A stretch of DNA of 6,472 nucleotides from DASWFI01 sp036394315 (GTDB lineage: Bacteria > Patescibacteriota > Doudnabacteria > UBA920 > O2-02-FULL-48-8), in the NCBI GenBank assembly GCA_036394315.1, contig DASWFI010000118.1, forward strand, positions 1 to 6,472. Direction: 5' to 3'. The notes below the pieces were generated by a model that had not been told where the DNA came from, made no database searches, and saw only the letters and a program-made list of their open reading frames with translations. The first letter of the stretch is position 1, and the number at the start of each line of letters is the position of its first letter. This document shows, one piece after another, positions 1 through 5,920 of the stretch. Position numbers and translations under genes: made by a program.

Positions 1-998
1 TGCTTGTAAGCCAAGAAAATAATCCAGGCAAAGCTGATGAGTCCTAAAATCCCCAGCTCCAACCAGAAGTTCAGAAAAATATTGTGGGGGTAGTTTAAAA
101 TCTCTCCGGAATAATTGGCTTGCATCTGGGTGGTACGAAAACCATACAATCCATTACCGAAGAGCGGGCTATGAAGAATTTTATTGGCGCCTACCCGGAG
201 CAAGTTTAAATGGGCGGCAGTGGACGCGTCCCATACGCTCACTGCTAAACGATGGCGAACTCCAGGCAGTACTATTAATACCAGGCCTGTGAGCAAAAGA
301 GGTAAAATCACTTTTCTAAATTTGAACCGCTGGATTAAAATAAACAGCAATCCGATCGCGGTAGCAAACCAGGCGCCGCGGGAAAAAGTCAGCATTAAAG
401 CCGCTGCCATCAGCAACAGTCCTAAAGCCGAAGTCCATTTGGTTTTGGTCAGCGGGTAATCTTTGAGCCAAAGTGCTGCGAAAAAGCCAAGCAATGGCCC
501 CAGGTACAAACTTAAGGCATTGGGATATTCGAATACAGAAACTATTCGTGTAACTTCCACTCCATTCCCCCAAAATCTAATAGGAAGATGGATAAAACTG
601 TAATATTGAAAAACTCCCAAGCCTGAGATTACGACAGCGGCCCAAAACAATGTCCGTACCACCGGCAGCAGTTGATTTTTGTTTTTGATAAGAACAATGA
701 TGGCATAAAAGACCAGAATCGGTTCGATAATAAACGCTTTCAATTGGCCCAGGGCTTTGATTTTTTCCGGTGAGACAAGTACGCTGATGACAGCAGCCAG
801 AACAAATAATCCGATCGCCCAATTGATTGGACCCAGGGCTTTGATTTTTTTGAAATCTTTAACTTCAAACCGGATGGTTACTGATAACAAAAACGCCACG
901 ATCAATACCTCGAGTAATGTCGTGGGGAAACCCGCGATATGAAAGCGGATCAAATATGCAGGAGCCAGTGCTAAGACTGCTGCAAGCAAAGACGTCAT
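1..998 (-). CDS. O-antigen ligase / Wzy polymerase-like membrane protein, 3'-truncated by window edge
   Basis: The minus-strand frame is open from the ATG at 998 to the window edge (332 complete codons), so the C-terminus is missing. The product is very hydrophobic, with roughly nine to ten membrane segments (about residues 4-20, 28-43, 58-75, 88-104, 114-134, 160-178, 190-203, 210-224, 229-245 and 313-331) and a larger loop at about 246-312. Hallmarks of the Wzy_C/O-antigen ligase superfamily are visible: LTFSRGAW (203-210) before a membrane helix, SPLFGNGLYGF (277-287) in the loop, and YPHNIFLNFWLELGILGL (303-320), the usual PHN..l...ELG signature. Family members join or polymerise lipid-linked glycans on the outer face of the membrane. 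The exact substrate, and ligase versus polymerase role, cannot be read from sequence. The ATG overlaps the stop of the upstream penicillin-binding protein gene (ATGA) and has no Shine-Dalgarno, suggesting translational coupling. Confidence 0.87.
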   Translation of the reverse strand, partial: MTSLLAAVLALAPAYLIRFHIAGFPTTLLEVLIVAFLLSVTIRFEVKDFKKIKALGPINWAIGLFVLAAVISVLVSPEKIKALGQLKAFIIEPILVFYAIIVLIKNKNQLLPVVRTLFWAAVVISGLGVFQYYSFIHLPIRFWGNGVEVTRIVSVFEYPNALSLYLGPLLGFFAALWLKDYPLTKTKWTSALGLLLMAAALMLTFSRGAWFATAIGLLFILIQRFKFRKVILPLLLTGLVLIVLPGVRHRLAVSVWDASTAAHLNLLRVGANKILHSPLFGNGLYGFRTTQMQANYSGEILNYPHNIFLNFWLELGILGLISFAWIIFLAYK

Positions 999-3577
999 GG
1001 TGTTTTGTTATTGATATTAACTCGTATAGAGTTTTGGATCAGTCCCCCGTTTGACAGATGCACGTTGGCAGTCAGGGTTTGCCAGCCATTTCTGGCCTGC
1101 GAAACCATATAGCTGTAAGGAGCTGACGACTTGGAGCCGATAAATTCATTATCTAAATATAAATCTACGGCAGAAGGTGTAGTCGACCCGGCGTTAACCT
1201 GAACTGTGAATGGGACAGAAGTAATCTCCTGATTGTTTGCCGGAGTTATAAACGACACTGATTGTCCGCTCATAAGCCCCGGATCAATACTGCCATCATC
1301 CTGCGCCGTCGGAGGGTAGGTATATCCACTGGCAGCAGCCCAAAGTGCCACTGGCACTTCCCAATTAGAATTGTTCGGCATTTCCGAATGGATTACCGTG
1401 TAGACTCTGGTTTCGACAGCATCGGGCGGAGTTTGGCTGTTCGCCAGCTTACCGTTATTTTTGTTAATTTTTACAGCCACATGGACATCATCAAATTCTT
1501 GAGGGAGAGCAAAGCTGGCAAATACTTCTGATTTGGTGGATGGAGTAAATTCAGTGGGCAGTTTGCCGGAAATTGTATCCACCATGATGTGCTGAATGCC
1601 GGCCGGCTCTGTAAATTGTTCGGGCTTGGTTCCTTTCAGAGCTTCGCGCATAAACTGGTTCCAAATAGGGGCTGCTACCACGACACCATCGGCACCAGCG
1701 CGCATTTTCGTATGATCATTATTTCCGACCCAGACTCCAGCGGTTAAAGAAGGAGTATAACCCAAAGCCCAGCCGTCGCGCCATTCATTGGTAGTGCCGG
1801 TTTTGGCCGCTACAATTCGATCTGATAAAATCAGGGGTGATTTGGCACCGAAGATAAAAGTCCGAGCCTCATTATCCGTCATGATACTGATAATTTGATA
1901 TGCAATTTGTGGATCCAAAACTTGCTGCCCGGGATTTTCTTTGTATTCGTCCAGGATTTTGCCTTTGCTGTCAGACACTTTTAAAAGCGGAGTCTGGGTT
2001 TGCTTTACTCCCATATTGGCAAAAGTGCTCATCGCAGCTACATGATCAATCAGTTTGATCTCACAACCCCCCAAAACCAAGGACAGGCCGCAGCGATCAG
2101 TGTTGATGTCAGAAGTAATGCCCATATCTTTGGCAGTATCGATGGCATCCTGCACGCCCACCAAGGCCAGAGTTTTTACAGCGGGCACGTTTAAGGATCC
2201 TGCCATGGCTTTGCGAATATTCACAATTCCATGGGACAAGCCGTCATAGTTGCCTGGGGCGTACTCTTTGCCGCCATAAGTGCCAAAGACGGTTTTCACA
2301 TCCACCAGCATGGTGGCCGGACTCATACCTTTTTTAAATGCGGTTGCGTAAATATATGGTTTGATGGATGATCCCGGCTGCAAGTCCTGCAAGGCGATAT
2401 TGACCTGGCCTCCGTGTGTGTTGTCAAAGTAATCGCGCGACCCCACCATAGCTAAAATCTGTCCGGTCTTGGGATCTTCGGCGACTAAGCCGGCATTGGA
2501 AGCGTTGTTATATTTTTCGTTTTTAGCCACTCCATCTTTTACCGCTTTGTCCGCGATTTGCTGCATGTTCCAATCCAGGGTGGTGACCACATTCAAGCCG
2601 CCTTCCTGGAGAGTTTTTTCACCGTATTTTTGGGCTAAGATGTCCTGGACATAAAGGATAAAGTGAGCAGCCAGAGGAAAAGTCGGGCCTGTGTCTTTGG
2701 TTTTGCCGAACGCCACCACTTCTGCTTTTGCCTTATCGCGCTGGTCTTTCGTGATGTATCCTTGCTCATACATCTGCTGCAGGACCGTTTCGTGACGGGC
2801 ATCGAGCGCCTGGCGATGCAAACCATTTGGATTGTAATATGTCGGGGCTTGCGGCAGCGCTGCCAGGTAAGCGGCTTCGGCCAAAGTTAACTCTTTGGCG
2901 TGCTTGCCGAAATAAGTTTGGGAGGCAGCCTCGATGCCATAAGCGTTTTGGCCGTACGGAATTTCATTCAGGTAAAGTTTTAAAATATCGTCTTTGGAGA
3001 ATTTTTGGCCGATTTCTATAGCCAGCACTGCTTCCTTGATTTTTCTAGTAAAAGTTTTTTCACGGGTCAGGATAGCGTTGCGGACAAACTGCTGCGTGAT
3101 GGTGGACCCTCCCTGTGTCCTGGATCTGGAGGTTAAATCAATCCAAACCGATCGCAGAATTCCGCGCCAATCCACGCCGGGATTTTTATAGAAATTTTTA
3201 TCTTCGATCGCGATCGTAGCCTGTTTCGCATAGTCGGGGATGTCGGTCAAATTTATCAGAGTTCTTTTGGCTTCGCCATGCACTTCGTAAAGTAAAGTCT
3301 TGCCGTCACGAGCATAAATTTTAGTTGACTGCGCCACAATCCGATCGTTCAGTTTATTTGGATCCGGTAGACTGAGCGAGACGACGGCAAAAGTGATACT
3401 GCCTAAAAGTAAAAAACTCGCTGCCAAATACATGACGACCAGGAAAATTTTTCGCCGCAGACTTTTTTCATTACGAATTTTCTCCCAAAGCCGTTTTGGA
3501 AGAACTAGAATCTGATTGAGAATATTTTTGAGACCGGGCCTTCGATTACGGTTCCAGTTGGAATAATATTGAGTCAT
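995..3577 (-). CDS. Class A penicillin-binding protein (GT51 glycosyltransferase + transpeptidase) with C-terminal Ig-like domain
   Basis: This 860-residue bifunctional peptidoglycan synthase polymerises lipid II glycan strands and cross-links stem peptides outside the membrane. A short basic cytoplasmic tail precedes one transmembrane segment (about 43-69). The GT51 domain follows, with IAIEDKNFY (122-130; catalytic Glu125), QGGSTITQQ (155-163) and KFSKDDILKLYLNEIPYG (192-209). The transpeptidase domain shows SSIK (Ser403 nucleophile, Lys406), SLN (461-463) and KTGT (592-595). The tail (about 773-856) resembles Big_7-type Ig-like domains (ITPANN...VDLYLDNEFIG...APYSY...NGWQTLTANV). In the first GT51 motif the usual His (EDxxFxxHxG) is Asn132. 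I chose the ATG at 3577 because the upstream in-frame extension to 3655 lies in AT-rich, repeat-bearing intergenic DNA and would put an odd hydrophobic stretch before the basic tail. The stop overlaps the next gene by 4 nt. Confidence 0.96.
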   Translation of the reverse strand: MTQYYSNWNRNRRPGLKNILNQILVLPKRLWEKIRNEKSLRRKIFLVVMYLAASFLLLGSITFAVVSLSLPDPNKLNDRIVAQSTKIYARDGKTLLYEVHGEAKRTLINLTDIPDYAKQATIAIEDKNFYKNPGVDWRGILRSVWIDLTSRSRTQGGSTITQQFVRNAILTREKTFTRKIKEAVLAIEIGQKFSKDDILKLYLNEIPYGQNAYGIEAASQTYFGKHAKELTLAEAAYLAALPQAPTYYNPNGLHRQALDARHETVLQQMYEQGYITKDQRDKAKAEVVAFGKTKDTGPTFPLAAHFILYVQDILAQKYGEKTLQEGGLNVVTTLDWNMQQIADKAVKDGVAKNEKYNNASNAGLVAEDPKTGQILAMVGSRDYFDNTHGGQVNIALQDLQPGSSIKPYIYATAFKKGMSPATMLVDVKTVFGTYGGKEYAPGNYDGLSHGIVNIRKAMAGSLNVPAVKTLALVGVQDAIDTAKDMGITSDINTDRCGLSLVLGGCEIKLIDHVAAMSTFANMGVKQTQTPLLKVSDSKGKILDEYKENPGQQVLDPQIAYQIISIMTDNEARTFIFGAKSPLILSDRIVAAKTGTTNEWRDGWALGYTPSLTAGVWVGNNDHTKMRAGADGVVVAAPIWNQFMREALKGTKPEQFTEPAGIQHIMVDTISGKLPTEFTPSTKSEVFASFALPQEFDDVHVAVKINKNNGKLANSQTPPDAVETRVYTVIHSEMPNNSNWEVPVALWAAASGYTYPPTAQDDGSIDPGLMSGQSVSFITPANNQEITSVPFTVQVNAGSTTPSAVDLYLDNEFIGSKSSAPYSYMVSQARNGWQTLTANVHLSNGGLIQNSIRVNINNKTP

Positions 3578-3588
3578 GCGTGGTTTAA

Positions 3589-3594
3589 AGTATA
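3589..3594 (-). promoter_or_regulatory. Candidate -10 element for the PBP operon (near-leaderless)
   Basis: On the minus strand the hexamer TATACT ends 11 nt before the PBP ATG. Transcription starting about 7 nt downstream of it would leave a 5' leader of only about 5 nt, which agrees with the lack of any Shine-Dalgarno. No convincing -35 lies 17 nt upstream. A second possible -10, TATAGT at 3614-3619 on the same strand, would give a leader of about 30 nt. Confidence 0.35.
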
Positions 3595-3623
3595 TCAAAA
3601 AATTGCTATAATTACTATAATCC

Positions 3624-3698
3624 ACTAATAAGACGAATATAAAACTAATAACCACTAACCGTTCTTGTTCCTGCGTTTAATATTCGTGTCTATTCGTG
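3624..3698. repeat. Cluster of short ACTAATA / ACGAATA repeats in the divergent intergenic region
   Basis: On the plus strand there are ACTAATA at 3624-3630, ACGAATA at 3633-3639, ACTAATA at 3644-3650 and ACTAACC at 3654-3660, with start-to-start spacings of 9, 11 and 10 nt. Two inverted copies follow, read on the plus strand as TATTCGTG at 3681-3688 and 3691-3698, spaced 10 nt. The two arms face each other across a spacer at 3661-3680. The copies lie between the tyrS and PBP starts. A degenerate operator array or a dispersed genomic repeat are both possible; I cannot tell which. Confidence 0.55.
3678..3683 (+). promoter_or_regulatory. Weak candidate -10 element for tyrS
   Basis: TAATAT lies 24 nt before the tyrS ATG at 3708 and would place the transcript start near 3690, giving a leader of about 18 nt. 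There is no good -35 at the proper distance (TTGTTC at 3664-3669 is too close), and no Shine-Dalgarno lies between here and the ATG. Confidence 0.22.
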
Positions 3699-3707
3699 CT
3701 TTACTAT

Positions 3708-4877
3708 ATGGATAAAAACGAAACAATTGGTGAATTGCTAAGTCGGGGTGTTTCTGAGGTCATTGACCGCAAACATCTGGAATCAGCCTTGAAAAGCGGG
3801 AAAAAACTGCGGGTTAAGCTCGGGATTGATCCTACAGGATCAAGATTGCATTTAGGACATGCGGTGGTATTGCGAATTCTACGACGATTTCAAGATTTAG
3901 GACATACTGCGGTTTTGATTATTGGTGATACGACAGCCTCTATTGGCGATCCATCGGGGAAAAATGAAACTCGGCCATCTTTATCAGCCAAGGATATAAT
4001 TAAGAACTTCGAAACGTATGAACGCCAAGCTTTAAAAGTGCTGGACAAATCTCGACTGGAACTTCATTGGCAATCTGAGTGGTTCAAAAAGTTTAATCTC
4101 AATGATCTTATCGCCGAAGCTTCCAAGCTTTCAGTTGGCTGGATTATGTCGCATGAGACATTTAGAAAACGTCTCGAAAATGGCCAGCCTTTAGCGTTGC
4201 ATGAACTTTTGTATCCTTTGGTCCAAGCATATGATTCAGTGGCTGTGAAAGCAGACGTTGAATTAGGTGGTTTAGATCAGAAGTTTAATTTGCTCACAGG
4301 TCGTGAATTGATGCGCGCTCATGAGCTTCTACCTCAAGATATTGTTTTAGGAAGATATTTCTTCGGACCAGATGGACAAAAAATGGGCAAGTCATTAGGG
4401 AACCTCATTGCCTTAGAAGACGATCCCTTCGAAATGTTCGGTAAAATCATGTCTGTATCCGATCCTTTGATTCTAGAATATTTCGAATTGGCCACTACTC
4501 TTCCTATGGAAGAAGTCAAAAAGCTTGAAAAAGAACTAAAAGCGGGAACAAATCCCCGTACTATTAAAGTACGATTGGCCAAGGAAATAGTTACGCTTTA
4601 TCATGGCACCAAATCTGCTGACAGCGCCGCTGATGAATTCGATAAGGTTTTTAGCAAGAAAGAAAAGCCCAGTGAGATCGAAGAAATGAAAGTGAAATCA
4701 AAGGATTTAGTTTCAATTCTGGTGGAAACAAAACTAGCTTCCAGTAAATCGGAAGCGAAAAGGCTGTTGGAACAAAAAGGGGTGAAGGTAGATGATGTGA
4801 TCGCAATCGAAGAAACAAAAGTGCAACGAAGCAGCATAATTCAAGTTGGTAAGAGAAAATTCGTGAAGATAAAGTAA
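3708..4877 (+). CDS. tyrS: Tyrosyl-tRNA synthetase
   Basis: This 389-residue class I synthetase charges tRNA-Tyr with tyrosine in the cytoplasm. The HIGH motif is HLGH (48-51), in LGIDPTGSRLHLGHAVVLR. The tyrosine-pocket segment YPLVQAYD (169-176) provides Tyr169, Gln173 and Asp176. GGLDQKFNLL (187-196) matches the conserved GG.DQ segment, and the KMSKS loop is KMGKS (225-229) followed by LGN. A C-terminal S4 RNA-binding domain (about 333-389; SKSEAKRLLEQKGVKVDD) completes the usual architecture at full length. The HLGH/KMGKSLGN style resembles the TyrZ-like branch more than E. coli TyrS, but this is an impression only. The start is taken at the ATG at 3708; an in-frame GTG at 3696 would add four residues (MLYY) and is less likely. 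The gene is divergent from the PBP gene and convergent with the ruvC-PP2C operon. Confidence 0.97.
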   Translation: MDKNETIGELLSRGVSEVIDRKHLESALKSGKKLRVKLGIDPTGSRLHLGHAVVLRILRRFQDLGHTAVLIIGDTTASIGDPSGKNETRPSLSAKDIIKNFETYERQALKVLDKSRLELHWQSEWFKKFNLNDLIAEASKLSVGWIMSHETFRKRLENGQPLALHELLYPLVQAYDSVAVKADVELGGLDQKFNLLTGRELMRAHELLPQDIVLGRYFFGPDGQKMGKSLGNLIALEDDPFEMFGKIMSVSDPLILEYFELATTLPMEEVKKLEKELKAGTNPRTIKVRLAKEIVTLYHGTKSADSAADEFDKVFSKKEKPSEIEEMKVKSKDLVSILVETKLASSKSEAKRLLEQKGVKVDDVIAIEETKVQRSSIIQVGKRKFVKIK

Positions 4878-4892
4878 CTCCTTCAGTTACTT
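4872..4892. terminator. Palindrome spanning two opposed stop codons; weak bidirectional terminator candidate
   Basis: The arms AAGTAACT (4872-4879) and AGTTACTT (4885-4892) form a perfect 8-bp stem around a 5-nt loop. The left arm contains the tyrS stop codon; the complement of the right arm contains the stop of the displaced ruvC tail, each within AAG TAA CT. The stem is AT-rich and lacks a clear T-tract on either side, so Rho-independent termination is doubtful. The symmetry itself is directly visible. Confidence 0.35.
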
Positions 4893-4964
4893 ATTGTATT
4901 TCACCCGACTAATCCCCGCCCAGGCAATGGCTATAGCATCGGCCGCGTCATCGGGTTTGGGGAT
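4887..4964 (-). pseudogene. ruvC: Displaced 3' end of ruvC (remnant)
   Basis: Read on the minus strand this encodes the last 24 residues of RuvC plus one Lys and a TAA stop: IPKPDDAADA, then IAIAWAGISRVKYNK. The intact RuvC reads V instead of I at one position and ends without the Lys. The remnant carries the two final catalytic Asp codons but has no 5' part and no start, so it cannot make RuvC. Its first base coincides with the last base of the PP2C stop codon, and it is in a different frame from PP2C. It probably marks where ruvC originally ended, 9 nt from the convergent tyrS stop. Confidence 0.85.
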
Positions 4965-4965
4965 T
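4893..4965 (-). repeat. Direct repeat copy A (ruvC 3' end, distal)
   Basis: This 73-bp segment matches 5924-5996 at 69 of 73 positions with no gaps, at a fixed offset of 1031 bp and in the same orientation. Mismatches are at 4896, 4934, 4935 and 4941. The match stops at 4965/5996 (PP2C stop codon here, the poly-T side in ruvC there) and at 4893/5924 (just before the stop codon of the intact ruvC). Confidence 0.95.
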
Positions 4966-5911
4966 AGATATTGTTTATTTCTACGACAGCTACAGTGATG
5001 TTGTCCCCCGAAGTCAGTTTTTTCCTCACTATAGTTCTCGCGTCATGTTTGATCTCAAATTCTTTTGGATCATTGTTCCTTTGATAGGCTAAGGTAAATA
5101 ATGTATTTTCTAGATCCTTAAAGTCAGATGTAGTAGCAACGATTTGCTCTACTTCATACTCACTAATATTGTCCCAAAATCCATCAGAAGCCAAAATAAT
5201 AATGTCTCCCTCTTGAGGGATGAACTTTTTTATTTCTGGGGGCTCAGCCTTGACATCATTTGGAATTCCAAAACCTCCCGTGATTTCATTAAGCCGTCCG
5301 TTAGTATAATATTCATGCGGTAAAATATTTCCTGTATCCACCCCTCTTTGTGCTACATTTTGGAAATGAGTGGTTCCCTCCTCTACTTTTTTGACCTTTC
5401 TTAACGTCATGGCTTTAGAATCTCCAGCTCCCACGATTGTGGCTTCTCTAGTGTCTTTATCTATTTCCAAAATTACTCCAGTTGCGTACCCTCCGTTACT
5501 GTTTATTCTCATCACAGAATTAACCTCCTCAATGATATTCGTTGTTCCTTGGTCGTTTTTGATCCCGCGGGCAAATTCAGCCGAAGCTATTTGGGCTGCT
5601 AACAGTCCATTTCTACTTCCACCTGCACCATCGATAATACCCACAGCAAAACGATTAGGACGAGATATAACGAACACCGCATCTTCATTGTTTCGGTATT
5701 TTGATTGAGGCCCACCAACACTGGTTTGAGCTTTGGCTTTACATAATTTTGAAATAACCGTGAATTCGGCTTCACTTTTTTCCCCAAACGCCCCCGTATT
5801 CCATTCGCCATAATCAAATCCTTCAATCTCTTTGATTGGGTCCATAGCTACTTTGGTATACATCTCAAATACATTTTGGCCGCTGTCGTGCCCATGTTCC
5901 CGTGGGTTCAT
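4964..5911 (-). CDS. PP2C-family serine/threonine protein phosphatase
   Basis: The 315-residue product carries PPM/PP2C metal-dependent phosphatase motifs in order: NNEDAVFV (74-81; the acidic motif 1), VGIIDGAGG (90-98; metal-ligand Asp94 in a DGAGG variant of DGxGG), ATGVILEI (143-150), GAGDSKAM (161-168; usually GDSR), ILASDGFWDNIS (239-250; Asp243) and SGDNITVAVVE (301-311; Asp303). The enzyme would remove phosphate from Ser/Thr residues in the cytoplasm; no signal peptide or membrane segment is seen. About 70 residues precede the catalytic core and I do not recognise them as a domain. The ATG at 5911 lies 9 nt after the ruvC stop without a Shine-Dalgarno; Met17 and Met23 are alternative starts. 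No partner kinase is in the window. The gene sits between two copies of the ruvC 3' end, its stop codon touching one, which suggests acquisition. Confidence 0.92.
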   Translation of the reverse strand: MNPREHGHDSGQNVFEMYTKVAMDPIKEIEGFDYGEWNTGAFGEKSEAEFTVISKLCKAKAQTSVGGPQSKYRNNEDAVFVISRPNRFAVGIIDGAGGSRNGLLAAQIASAEFARGIKNDQGTTNIIEEVNSVMRINSNGGYATGVILEIDKDTREATIVGAGDSKAMTLRKVKKVEEGTTHFQNVAQRGVDTGNILPHEYYTNGRLNEITGGFGIPNDVKAEPPEIKKFIPQEGDIIILASDGFWDNISEYEVEQIVATTSDFKDLENTLFTLAYQRNNDPKEFEIKHDARTIVRKKLTSGDNITVAVVEINNI

Positions 5912-5920
5912 AATTTGAAA

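Noticed and set aside
225..229. KMGKS instead of KMSKS in TyrRS (protein residues 225-229; nucleotides about 4380-4394) as a defect
   Set aside because: Glycine at this position is common among bacterial tyrosyl-tRNA synthetases (KFGKS/KMGKS forms), so it is not unusual.
184..459. 91-codon plus-strand frame and two short minus-strand frames (316-573, 577-822) over the first kilobase
   Set aside because: The minus-strand frame starting at 998 is continuous to the edge and has clear O-antigen ligase-family motifs; the short frames are shadows of it.
3578..3655. 26-residue N-terminal extension of the PBP from an ATG at 3655
   Set aside because: It falls in AT-rich intergenic DNA containing the short repeats and the best promoter candidate, and the basic tail plus membrane segment after 3577 is already a typical PBP N-terminus.
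4878..4963. Intergenic RNA gene or tRNA between tyrS and the PP2C gene
   Set aside because: The segment is explained almost entirely by the ruvC tail remnant and the stop-codon palindrome; no cloverleaf was apparent.
5370..5708. 112-codon open frame on the plus strand, antisense to the PP2C gene, with a hydrophobic product
   Set aside because: It lies fully inside the well-supported PP2C gene, has no recognisable motif, and its hydrophobicity follows from reading conserved coding sequence backwards.
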